Positions 11,733 to 22,608 of a DNA stretch of 64,000 nucleotides are shown in pieces. Location: NCBI GenBank assembly GCA_001949185.1, contig BDGG01000002.1, positions 7,406,772-7,470,771 on the forward strand. The letters are read 5' to 3'. Within the stretch, counting starts at the first letter, position 1; each line of letters opens with the position of its first letter. The notes beneath the pieces were generated by a model. That model did not search any database and was not told the origin of the DNA. It saw only the letters and a list, made by a program, of their open reading frames with translations. The DNA is from Ramazzottius varieornatus (lineage: Eukaryota; Tardigrada; Eutardigrada; Parachela; Ramazzottiidae). Both the position numbers and the translations under genes were made by a program.

Positions 11733-14700
11733 CTACACGTTGCTGTCCACAGCAACGACACGTCCACGATGGTCGACCAACGTCGTCGATTCATCGGGAT
11801 CACGGAGCGGTGCATCCGTCCCTGACAGACGATTGTTAGCCGAAGGACTGAGAGGAATCTCCACCGGCGTTTCGTGCGACGAGAGGTTGTGCGCAAAGAG
11901 GTCGCAGGTTCGCTTCTTCACGGTTAGAAGGCACGTCAGCAGCTGCTACCAAACAGAAAAAATACGACGTTGGCTTTGATTTTGGTACCTATGTATCAGA
12001 AGAGACTCGGCGTACCTTTTTCCTGCGAAAGATCAGTAGAGCGACGCAAACAATGCCGGCCAGGACAAAGAGGACAATTATCACAGGAACCAATGCGGGA
12101 TGCAATGGTGTGGGTGGACCGAGAGGACTGGAAGCGGTCGACGAGTTGCTCACTGTCCGAACAGCGAATATTGCTGGAAGGGAAACAAATGTGCAATTTT
12201 ATTACTGTGTGCAAAGAATAACTGTGTCAGGAGGTTGTAAATGATTTGAGCATGTTTTTGTTTCAAGTGGCGCACGTTTGCATCGTTATTAGCCATAACT
12301 GTGCGCTGCTCGGCAAAACGATAATGTTAAAGTCGTTTGCGAACGCCCCAACTAATGTAGAGAAGAATGTACTTACTGCGGGAACTTGAAAGACTGCATA
12401 GACACCGGACGCTAATCGAGGACCGTTTGCGTCGGCGCAGACCTTCATTCTTCGGAAGTTTTTCATGCACAGTTGTGCAAGACCAAGGCTTCCACTCATC
12501 ACTGAGCTTCTCCTTCTGGACGCACTCGTACAAATCGAGCGTGGTATGCATCGCTCCGTTTCTGAAAACAGAATAAATGATGTTACAACGTTCTATTATT
12601 CTTTCAAGGACCGTTACTTCGTGCATAGGAATGAGTCAAAAACCGCAAAGTTACCTGTCGTGGTTCTGCGATTCGTTGACGTTGACAATGTTAGTGAACG
12701 TCATATTGATCGTATACGCCACTTGAGTGGAGTCGTATTTGTGCAATACGAGTTCCACAATGTTAGAAACAACTCCTGCGGTGGATGATTCTTCCTTCAG
12801 CGTCTGGTTGACCGCTACACCTAGTTCCGGTGCATTTGAGATGTCACTACAGAGAATAGCAATGTCAAACCAAGAGAATGAGACAAGGAAAACACCCCAA
12901 TCTCTTACTTGGAAGAAGGCCAGTCTTGCATACTAAGGAACATAACCACGTTGAGCCAAGTTGGTGCTGGTATTTCCGCGCTTTCCGCGAAACGAGGAAG
13001 TACAGGACAAGTAAAGTTACTATGCGAGACATCGGTTTCTTCCGTTTCGCTGACATTCTGTTGAGGGTCAAGGAGGATGCATTCAAGTTTCCCATTCACC
13101 ACGAAGGTATGGCGGCCATCTGCACTGACCGCTTCCTTTTTGACGTTATCCACTGGCGTCTCCAAGACCGTATCCACCTTCACCTTGCCTTCCGTTATCC
13201 GCGCTTCAAGCTCCTTCTTCAAGATGGCAGCGGTTTCCTCGGCTCTGTCCTTCAGCTTCGCGTCATTGACACCAGCCTGCGCAGCCATCCTCTTTAGTTC
13301 TTCCAAGATCGAATAAATGGTGTTGATATCTGCAGATAAACAGAAAGAAAATAAGCGTAATCAAGTGATTGTCTCGAACCTGCATACACCGTACACCACA
13401 AGTGACAGAAGAACCATGTATGCAGGTTCGTGCAAAACTTTTGGCACGAACGTCCATGCAAACCACCATAGACTGCACACAATGAGTAAGCGTGTAGGTG
13501 CATGCAAAGACGTCACATGACGCTTCAGGATAGTTACCTTTGATCAGCATCGGTCGGTTCTTAATCACGAACTTCAGCAACGTCTCCACAAACTCCGTCA
13601 GCGTCCCCAAGTCCGCCTGACCGAACCCTCTTTGGATCATTTCCAAGTTGGTCTTATACTGCATGACTTCGATGGTGGCGCAGCCCGCGTAAACCGGTTC
13701 TTCCCACTGCGCTGACTTGTTGCACTTTCGAGCAACAGTACCATTCATGATGACCGGACAGAGCTGTTCGTTATGACTATCAGCTTTTGTAGCTGCCCAG
13801 GCGATATCTTGGTAGACCTCATCCGGACAGACTGGCTCGTCAGGCTGAAGCGCACGGACCTTGACCACTTTAGAGGTAGTCCCTGCTGCGTTGGTGGCAG
13901 TACAGCGATACTCAGTGTTGTGGTCAACCTTGTCGATGATGAGCTGCATTCCACCTATCCTCCCTCTCCGCTTCTGGATCTCCGTCAGATGATGGTCGGC
14001 TGGTAGCCTTCTGCAACCACCAACAACTTTGAAACTTGGCTTCTGGCTACAAATTACTGCTGAAAACATACTTGACGTCTTCGTGCTTTCGCGTCCACTT
14101 GTATGTAGTGTTTCCCTGAGAAGCCAGGCAGTTTAGCAGCAGGGTGCCGAACTTGGTTACTGCGGGAGTTGGTGGAACGATGTTGACGGTTGGAGGCCGG
14201 AGTACCATGACAAAGAGCGACTGCGATACCACGTCTCCGTAGTCCTCCACTTCGCAGGTGTACACGCCTTGATGTGGCCTTCCCACATTCTCGATGTTAA
14301 CTTGGCAGCTAGTCGAGCCATTCATCAAGGTCTGCTCTGTCACCCACATTCCTGCCAAGGAGAAGAGTCGCCGTCAGACGACGCACGCAAATGTCAGTAA
14401 AAAACAAACTGACGCAGTTTAGACACGTCCTTTACGATTTTTCTTTTGTTTTTTTTGTCAGGAACTCAATGTAAAAGTGTTGAGAGCTTGAAGTCTAATA
14501 TCTGAATATTCTACCTGGTGCTCTTTTTGGGTCAAATACGTCGCCATCTTTCTTCCACCGGAACTTGGTATCGGTGGACCCATGTGCCACGCAAACTAGC
14601 GCCATTTCTTTCCCCTGTTTCGTCGGATGTCCCGAGTACAGCGTCAAGTTCTCCATATCGAGTATCGGAAAGGTATTCACATCTATCCTTTCTATCGGTT

Positions 14701-17700
14701 TCCCTTTGACCATCACCCTGTTTTCTTTTAACCACCTTTTGAAGTTGTCAATAGCCACACCGTCAGCCTGGCATATCAAACTCAAGACCTTCCCTGTCCA
14801 TTCCAGCTTCCTGCAATTCTCCAACTTTGGCTTGCCCAGACTACCGAGAATGCTGGGAAGAACGAAAGCGTCCGGGTGCATTTCGTGTCGGAGAGTTATG
14901 TCGATCTTGATGCGCATTCGCTGCGTGTTGACGCACTTCCGCCCGTCGGTCAGGGAGAAGCCGGGGTCGCAAGCGCACTCCATCTTGCTGGTCTTGGCGT
15001 CTCGGACGCAGCGTTGGTCGCACTTGAGGTCTTTACAGCCGTCCCCGTGCTTGGAAGTCATAACCGATTCGCAAAAGTGGCCGGTGAAACCTGGCGGACA
15101 GGTGTCGCATCGTACCAGCTCGGTCCCGAAGTAATACCTGAAACCCAGAGACCTGTCAAGACATTCCCACCATAATCTATCCACATCACATTTAAAATCC
15201 ATTGGCGTACTATATTTCTACGTATCGAAGTAATTCGGCTCACTTCTGCGGAGATTTGATGGTTACCAGACTTCGTGAGCAAGTGATGCTCATGAACTTG
15301 CATACCGCCGCGTTGGGACTATGTACAGGGCTAAATGTGAGCAGGTCCATGAAAGATGGTCGACTAAGTCTGCTTGCTGACTTCGCTACTTAGTTCAGGA
15401 GCTCGAGACACAAGTTCGATATTCTACTTACTCGCAAGAGGCTCCGTTGAGACATGGGTTGACCGGTGGACTAGCCAACGGGTTGCACAGCGTACCGTAC
15501 TCACAGTTGTTTCCTGATTGTCCAGGGAAGCACTCACACCTCGATCTGCTGAAGTCCCGGTTCACCGTGCAAATACCTGCCCACCTACAACCAAACGCTC
15601 CTGTGCAGTTCAGCTTCATACTCGGCTGGCTTCCTTTGGGATACGTCACGTAGGTGTAGTTGAACCCAGTCCGATCCAGCAGGAACCGCTTGACACGAAC
15701 CATGTGCTGCAGCGAGTTGACGTGCATCCTGATCACAATGTACGGCTGTGAAATGACCAACCTACAAACCAACAACGACGAAAAATAAGCGACAAGAACC
15801 AAAGAAAGCAAACGGCAGCTCGGCAAAAAGACACCCCAGTTCGTTTCCCTAAACGCGCAACCCTATCAGCCTTACTGGCTAGAGACAGGCGCCACTTGGA
15901 AAGCTCAACATGACTCTTTTCTCAACTGGCGCACAGTTAGGGTGTCACTGGCTGACAGCGTGCGCCACTTGGCAAAACGATTTGGGCAAATTTGTTTGCC
16001 GAGCTCCCAAAATCCCGATTCTGTTCTCACAGTTTCTCTGGGTAAGTCTGGAAGTCGAAAGCGTAATCGTAGTTCTTATCGCCCCAAACTTTGGCGTTGG
16101 TTCCATTGCCATTCTCGTAGAAGTCGTACGAAGTGATGCGAACTTCCGCCGGATCGTTCAAATATGACTCGGTGAAGTGGATGGCCGTGTTTGTTCTGCT
16201 GTCCGTCACAATCAGCCATTCACAGACCGCGGGAACCGGAAAGACTCCTGGGAAGTTGGGTGAGTGAATCTGGCCCCGAGGTCCTCGGAGGATGTAGTGG
16301 CAGGGCTTGTCGGTCTGCTGTACCTGCGAGGCGGACTTTAACTCACGAGGCTTCCTCTTATCGTGGCTGCAAAACTCTCCACCGAAGTGCGCTCGGCAGT
16401 TGCATTTGACTAATTCCGGTCTCGCGTACCTAGATACAAACAAAAACACTATCAAAGACGGACTAGGCCTGACAAACCCCGCCAATAAGAGGAAGATGAC
16501 GCTGACAAGGCCGTGCTTAGCACCGTCCTTTCACCGTTCTCGAGTTCGCCCTTTATAGCTATACGAAAAAGTAGTCCCACAGTCTTTTACAGTCTTTTTC
16601 GAAATGGGGCGCGGAACTTGCAGTGTGCACTGTCAGAAAGCGTGCGCGGACCACAGGAATCACGTGCGAGACGTCAAGTATGCTGGCCATTCAGAGCAAG
16701 ACTGTGCAGCCGGTATAGTGCGCTACGATTTCGAAAAGCTATGTCGCCCTTTTGCTACAGAAATGGCAGTCAAGCTGGTGCCGAGCACAGCCTTGTCAGC
16801 TGTTTTTTTGTAGCAAAGAGGCAGAGTTAACTGCTATGAAACTGGTTCGAAGGATAAGCTTACAAGCAGCGACCGCCGTTATGGCATGGAGTGACAGGGA
16901 AGTTGGCGTCGGGATCACACATCGGACCATACTGGCACATGTGCCCATAGTGTCCTTTTGAGCAGTTACACCAGGTAGAAGTCAAGTCGGACGATACCAG
17001 ACATCGACCGAGACGCGAACAATCTTTGTAGCTTTGGCAGCTGGGGAAGTCTTCGTTCGCAGGTACAGAACGTAGAGCGATGACAAACGTCAGGTTGAAC
17101 CCGTGCAATCCGTCATCGGGAGAGTGTGCGGCGCTATCTGATATCACAGTTATTCGGAGATAGGGTTTCCGCGTTCGGACCCTGCAAGAAAGCACACTGC
17201 ATCGTTAGTATCGAAAGCATCGAGTTGAACTGGGACCCACACGAACAAGCTCATCAATAACGTACTAACTTTACAAGTGGCGCCTGCATCAACCAAAAAC
17301 ACGGGAAAACATGCGCCACTTGTAAAAACAGGCTTAGCGATTTGTTTGTCGAGCTTTCCATTCGTTTTGGTTTTGAAACAATAATTTTCAAGAAACAGTC
17401 GGTCATCGATCAGTTATTCATGTTATGAGGGATTTTATAATAACGTACACGGAAACGTGTGGACGTCAGCATAACTACTTCTGGTGGTATTAGGGAAACT
17501 CCCACAGATGGTGGGTAATACGCTGGGCATTACCAACACAAACAAATTAATTATCTAATTTCATGGTTCAATTGCGCTGTAGAATTTTCCAAAGAAAACA
17601 CTAACGTCTATTTTACAGCTGGTTCTACTGTGTTCGACTGTTATGTAAAAATATTCAAAAGCTTTAAAGCCAGAGCGACGGGACCGTGAAACTGGAACCT

Positions 17701-18642
17701 TATCTCAATAAAGCCAAAGCGGAGAATACTTTTGCTATTAATCAGTTATTCGGCTTTATGTAACATAACGTTCCGAGGTGATAAGCTTCGATCTCGACAC
17801 GTGAACGATTTCCGGAAAGTACTGTATGTAGTCGCCCAATTTTTCCAGTCCTGAGGCAGCAGAAGCCAGACGAAAATTTCACAGGGCACTTACACAGAGT
17901 CATTCACATGACTTTCTCTGTTGAATGTTCCAAAGTCGGTCTGGACATCCGGAGAATGCAGCGAAGCTTCAGATGTGGCCGAAATACGGTCGGGATCGAA
18001 GTCGTACGCGACAACTCTGAGACCACCGGGACGACTGAGGTACAGCTCGAAAAGATGAAGCGTGATGCCTTCACCATCACCACGCTCGATCGTCCACGAA
18101 CAGGACTTTCTGAGAGGACGGAAAGACGTCGGGAAGCCTGGAGCCGTTATCGTGCCTGCAACAAAGCAAATTAGTTGCACAAATACAAATACGTAATATT
18201 ACAGAAAATCGAGTTCGACCAGATCGTTTTCCCACATATCCGATGATCTTGGCTAGAATAGTGCGCCACTTCAGAAAACGATCTGGTTGGCTTTGTCTGC
18301 CGAGCTAATCCTGCAGAAAATTCTAGGCAAGTTCCTGCTTCCACAGGAGCTGCTTCTAACGGTACTTAATTGTCTTGTTTCAACTTTACCGTTCAGCTGA
18401 TTTCGGAAACGGCCTCCGCAGGGAGTGGTCGCCTTCTGGGAAGGCACGGGCAGGAGACGGTTGGAGTGCGACCGTACATCTTCAGACACATCTCTGGTGG
18501 ATATTCCTTGTACAGGACGACTAGAAGACAAGGGCAATACCCAAGCTAGAAGGAAAAGTAGTAGGCTGCAACAAGAAGGGCAGGACTTTGGCATATATGG
18601 AGGATCCAGTCGTCGGTCACAAAACAAGCGCAGAGTCTTCAT
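11733..18642 (-). CDS. CUB/EGF/Ig/HRM/GAIN-GPS receptor with a single transmembrane helix
   Basis: Thirteen in-phase exons: 18390-18642, 17894-18155, 16864-17181, 16031-16429, 15432-15761, 14515-15137, 14072-14351, 13538-14010, 12909-13329, 12655-12846, 12377-12561, 12016-12173 and 11733-11942 (about 1367 aa, or 1351 from the second ATG at 18594, which directly precedes the signal peptide SLLLFLLAWVLPL). Domains in order: CUB (ITAPGFPTSF), EGF, a second CUB (IHSPNFPGVFP), EGF modules (NPCLNGASCE, CPPGFTGHFCE, CACDPGFSLTDGRKC), Ig domains (GVYTCEVEDYG, YRCTATNAAG), a hormone-receptor motif (GTVARKCNKSAQWEEPVYAGC split by phase), a GAIN-like helical region, then a GPS-like end (RCLCSLSSSR, TIFAV). 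A single hydrophobic helix (VPVIIVLFVLAGIVCVALLI) is followed by RRKK. The tail is about 75 residues and ends DSNV, a class I PDZ ligand form. Adhesion GPCRs share this ectodomain but have seven helices; here a stop follows the tail. Four hairpin repeats lie in its introns. Confidence 0.82.
12261..12325. repeat. Intronic hairpin repeat, copy 2 (degenerate)
   Basis: CAAGTGGCGCACG and a degraded right arm GTGCGCTGCTCGG lie in the receptor intron 12174-12376. Confidence 0.65.
15889..16010. repeat. Intronic hairpin repeat, copy 3
   Basis: GGCGCCACTTGG, CTGGCGCACAG and GTGCGCCACTTGGC occur in series in intron 15762-16030. They are followed by the family's outer arm AAACGATTTGGGC and TTTGCCGAGCT. 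Confidence 0.75.
17243..17360. repeat. Intronic hairpin repeat, copy 4
   Basis: ACAAGTGGCGCC pairs with GCGCCACTTGT. The outer arms ACGAACAAGCTC and TTTGTTTGTCGAGCTTTCC are also partly complementary. It lies in intron 17182-17893. Confidence 0.8.
18210..18306. repeat. Intronic hairpin repeat, copy 5 (left inner arm lost)
   Basis: The outer arm GAGTTCGACCAGATCGTTTT is present on the left and GAAAACGATCTGGTTGG on the right. The inner GTGCGCCACTT survives only on the right. It lies in intron 18156-18389. Confidence 0.75.
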
Positions 18643-20441
18643 CGTATCTGCGAAGTCCGATTACAAGACAGGACATGGTAGACTTCAGTCCTCCTCCGTA
18701 GTATGTTCCACATGTTTCATACAAAATCTGGAAGGAAACGAAAAGCCACAACAGTGAATAAACGAGAACGGTCAACACGGTCAAGGACATATAACGGTGT
18801 TACACACTGACTCGCCGTGATAGACTTGGTATCTTCTACGTCATTATTCAACAGGTCCTTTGAAGGGACATCATGACGTAATCAAGATCAACTCTATCAC
18901 ACCAAGTCCAGTGACACTGAGAGGATTGCCAGCCTTCAACCACGGAGAACTTCCTCTTAAGCTTTCAGTGATTCCATTTCCCACCGAAATACCGAAAAGG
19001 AAACTACCACAGACGTACCTAACAGTCGCGAATCTCCATGAGAAGACCGCCCGCGGTATGACGGGGCAAGAGCGAAAGAATGTCGATCAAAGCGCTTGAG
19101 CAGCAATGATGCTCAGCAGGATGCGATGTTTGTTGTCGTGCACGGGGGAAAGTCGGAATATTCCGGAATTTCTGTTCAAATGCCGGGAAAGGATCTACGA
19201 GAAAGTCTCAAGTACGGAAGAGTTCACGGCAAAGTTGACATGACACGGTGAAATGAACAAACAAGAGTCTCTCTGGTAGTACCTGTGGGATTTTTGATGG
19301 CTGTCAAGCAATCGCCTGTCATAGGGGTGAATCCGATCGGATCTGTGGCCGAATGGTCGTCGAATGAGCCTGCACAGATCTTCCCGAGATATCGTTAAAG
19401 CAGCTCCTGTCTTCACAACGGGTTCTCAATGGCCAAATGACCACTACTCCGGAGGCAAATTGTCCAATAATCAAATTATTTTTAGCGTGATCGTCAGCCT
19501 TGTGAGGCACTAACCTGTCGGGAAAGAGGTGGAGCCTGGTTCTCAGCCCTCGTTTGACTGGTCGCATTCGAGCCAAGGACGAACGACAATAACAAGCTTC
19601 CATCCAATACGTCAGAGAGTAAGGCGTGGTACGCACTGTCCAGCCAGCCCATATTTCATCATCGATGACTCATCCGCTGTCAACCACCAGACGTTCATTC
19701 AGTTGAAATGGCTCAATCAACGCCATCCATTCATTCGTGCAAAAAATGTGGGCTGCCAAAAAGAGGATGAGGCGGTCGCTCCGTCTAGCTCGGTCTGCGG
19801 TCAATCCAACCTTGCACGAAAGCGCAGGTTCCGTCCGGCTCATCTCTTCTTATCTTTCGTCTTTATAATATCCCGACTTCCGCTCTTGTCGATGTTCGTC
19901 CGAAACGTTAGCGAGGATAAAACACCGATTTTCACAGAGGATTCATTTATTACAATCAGTATTACCGGTGTCCAGTAACTCTAGTTACTGCAGAGTGCAG
20001 ACCTCCAACCCTTGTTGCCTGCAGAGGCCTCCGACAGTCTGGATCGTGCTCACTTCGGTGACACACATATCCACGTCGGGTTTCCTGGGGATTGTGGGCT
20101 CAGACCTTGAGTCCTACCGTCAAGCTCTTCAACTTGGAGTGCAGTATGCAACCTTCACTGTTTCTCCCGGATCCTTCTAATGCCATCACAGAAGTGACAG
20201 AACTACATCGAGAAATTTACCAAACTTTCCCTTCTCACTTCCATTCATTCGAATAATTCACTGCCTGACAGTTCCATACATTCACAGTCGAAAATGCACG
20301 AACCACTTTCTCTAACAGGGGATTACGCGAACGGAATAAGGACGAGTGGAGACTCCAGCGTAATCTGCCACATCACAAGTATACCGAGCGACAGTAGAAA
20401 GAGGAACAAATCATCTGATAGTTTATTGTCAATGTTTAGCG
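18643..20441. other. 1.8-kb intergenic stretch, no firm gene
   Basis: The longest open frame (19529-19978, plus strand, 149 codons) has no recognisable motif. On the minus strand at about 19540-19690 a frame starting MGWLDSAYHALL ends at a plausible donor (CAG|GTTAGT), so an untranslated or unrecognised first exon of the receptor is possible. Confidence 0.35.
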
Positions 20442-21314
20442 TCAATGTCGAATACCCACAGAGAGCAGATTCATCAAGGTATCGTTGCCCACCAGCTCGT
20501 TCCTCAAGGCTGCAATCTCCTGCGTCAAGGTTTCCGCTTCCCGACGTATGCTATCCAGTTCCTTGCGTTGATCCACCCGCTTCTTGCACATCACCTTCCT
20601 GTAGTCTTCCAGATCGGCAATGTACTTCTTCTTCCTTTCCCTGTTCATTCGGGCGTAGATGGCGTGGGCTGACAGCGGACCGGATGTCCTCTGTCTTCCC
20701 GTCTGAACCTTGCCTCCTCTCACACTACCCGTGTCATCTCCATGATCTGAAAAGTCCCCTTCATCCGCCAAGACAGGCATCTGAGGGGTAGGTTCATGGA
20801 CAGTCGAACGAACAGTCGTATTAGTATTGTTAATTAAATTGTTATTTCGACTTCCGGTCGAACTTCCGGTTGAGCTTCCAGCCGAACTTCTCCGTGGATT
20901 TGTGTCTTTCTTCTCAACACTCGGCCCCGGGAGGAACGACGAAGGTTTCTGCATAGATGAGCCTTGGGCAGCTTGTGCTCGCAATGCTCCTCGTGTCCCC
21001 GTATGCGGAGCCATTTGAGAAGAGAGGCTGATGGGATCGAGATCGATCTGGTGGAGGTAGCTCGACTCCTGCCCGTCCGAAATCAGCGCTTTCAAGTCGG
21101 GAATCCGCAGTGAACTTCCTTCTGATGGGGGACCGTACTGAAGGGGAAAGGATTGGTAAGGTGCGGTGAATCCCTGAGGAGATGAAGTTTGGGGGCCGTA
21201 GGTGAGAAAGTCGGGAGTGGACAGACGTTCAGGCTTGATGTCCAAACTGTCGAAGCTGTGTTGTGTAGCGTCGTTCAAAGGGTATACCTTCAGGAACTCA
21301 GAGATATCGTCCAT
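20442..21314 (-). CDS. bZIP transcription factor, CREBZF/Zhangfei-like
   Basis: A single-exon CDS of 290 aa. The basic region is near residues 220-235 (HAIYARMNRERKKKYIADLE) and is followed by a leucine-zipper helix ending EIAALRNELVGNDTLMNLL. The MNRxxKKKYI core and the N-D-x-L-x-x-LL end resemble CREBZF rather than canonical CREB/ATF, whose basic region has an invariant NxxAAxxCR. The N-terminal two thirds are Ser/Pro/Gln-rich and likely disordered activation sequence. A short acidic stretch (ADEGDFSDHGDD) precedes the basic region. DNA binding in the nucleus as a dimer is expected from the family. The upstream region has TATA, CRE and CCAAT elements. The intronless CDS contrasts with its neighbours. 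Confidence 0.8.
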   Translation of the reverse strand: MDDISEFLKVYPLNDATQHSFDSLDIKPERLSTPDFLTYGPQTSSPQGFTAPYQSFPLQYGPPSEGSSLRIPDLKALISDGQESSYLHQIDLDPISLSSQMAPHTGTRGALRAQAAQGSSMQKPSSFLPGPSVEKKDTNPRRSSAGSSTGSSTGSRNNNLINNTNTTVRSTVHEPTPQMPVLADEGDFSDHGDDTGSVRGGKVQTGRQRTSGPLSAHAIYARMNRERKKKYIADLEDYRKVMCKKRVDQRKELDSIRREAETLTQEIAALRNELVGNDTLMNLLSVGIRH

Positions 21315-21446
21315 CTACACACACACGAAGAGAGTGTCCATTTTATCGAACACAGACTGGAGACACAAACACACTCACACACAAAGGTAAAGCGAGACTT
21401 TCTTCAAATGACAGACTGACTTACCACGACGATCGAGCAACGCAAC

Positions 21447-21687
21447 TATTTATACCACGATTCTCTACTCTATCCGTTGATCCAGTTATGCGGAACGTTA
21501 GGCATGGAAAATTGAGCCAGCAAGGAGATGGTGAAAGCAACGGATTCAGTATGAAAGACTCTGCAGGAAAAGAGAAAACTGCGAATTTCCGACGCAAGAC
21601 CAGTGGAAATTCCATTAGGAAAGGTTGTTTAGATCGGAGGATGACGTCAAATTTTCAAGAAATGCACATGCGCAGTGCGGTGATTGG
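21447..21687 (-). promoter_or_regulatory. Core promoter of the bZIP gene: TATA box, CRE palindrome, CCAAT box
   Basis: On the minus strand TATAAATA lies at 21447-21454, about 135 bp before the ATG. That would place initiation near 21420. The perfect CRE palindrome TGACGTCA is at 21642-21649 and ATTGG (CCAAT on the minus strand) at 21683-21687. A CRE in front of a bZIP gene suggests control by CREB/ATF-type factors, possibly feedback. That part is inference. Confidence 0.6.
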
Positions 21688-21849
21688 CTGAACCAACACG
21701 TACAACGGTGTATATCCCGCCCATTTCTCATGTACCTCTGGCTGCGCTAGACTTGCGTACAGAAGCCACAGCGTTCCATCGATATCTGACGGATACTCTT
21801 TCTTGACGTCGCCGGAACGTCGTCGTGGGTAGTTTCCGCCTTATTAGGG

Positions 21850-22265
21850 ACCTTGCGCGCCAGCCACAATTTCGCTACGAGCGGCGGAATTTCACGTTGA
21901 AGAAATTCACGGTTCTCCCCGACGTAAAATTTAAATTTGGCTTTTGCGAGAAAAACACGACGAACGGTGCAAAATAACCGATCAAGAAATTAAATAAGTT
22001 GGGGCAACGTTCGGCTTTGCCCCGGGTCGTGAGTGCTGTATGTACACGGAGCTGTACTGCTGAACGGGAGAAATTTAGACAGTTGAATATTCGCGGAGCA
22101 GTCGGCGTCGTGAAATTTGACCGTCACGAACGAACAGGGCCTTCGTCGTTATTTTGCCACCGTCACGAATCGCGCTCAACGTAACTTACGTCGCGCTCGA
22201 AGATGACTCACCGTTCAACGTGAAATTTGAACGTTCGTCGTGAGATTCTGGCTGGCGCGCAAGGT
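21850..22265. mobile_element. 416-bp non-autonomous element with 17-bp terminal inverted repeats
   Basis: ACCTTGCGCGCCAGCCA at 21850-21866 is matched exactly by its reverse complement at 22249-22265. The interior is rich in repeated ACGTGAAATTTGA and CCGTCACGAA sub-motifs. There is no open frame of note. It looks like a MITE or foldback element. A target-site duplication could not be defined with confidence. Confidence 0.6.
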
Positions 22266-22608
22266 ACCTATTGATAGCTAACCTACTTTGGCTTCCGCTT
22301 GACGAAGATTATTCAGTTTTCCTCGGAGAACTGCAGGGCAGGCATCTATCAAATTCAAAACGAGAAAACGTGGAGCTCGAATGAGCTGGAAACCAAACGT
22401 ACAGGCTACGGTCAGTACGACCTAGAGTAATAATTACGCCTGCCAAGATTAAAAACGATCACATATGCATACGGTATACAATAGACTGAAAACTGCCTGC
22501 ACGGCCTGGAAAAGAAAGAAGGAACTGCATCTGGTATATACTAATATTCCAAGGCAGACAACGTTAAGGCATGATCCAAGTTTGCACGAGACGAGCAAAC
22601 TAAGTGCT
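22266..22608. other. Intergenic, RRM1 3' flank
   Basis: No gene or repeat was recognised between the inverted-repeat element and the RRM1 stop codon at 22609-22611. Confidence 0.4.

Noticed and set aside
11733..12200. Calling the receptor a seven-helix adhesion GPCR
   Set aside because: Only one hydrophobic helix is encoded after the GPS before an in-frame stop, and no further helices were found downstream on the minus strand to 10.6 kb.
12377..12561. An alternative frame in the GPS exon containing ASGVYAVFQVPA
   Set aside because: It does not keep phase with the previous exon and would hit a stop in the next exon. The other frame joins to the GPS end and the membrane helix.
19529..19978. 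A 149-codon plus-strand open frame
   Set aside because: Biased composition, no recognisable domain and no splice context.
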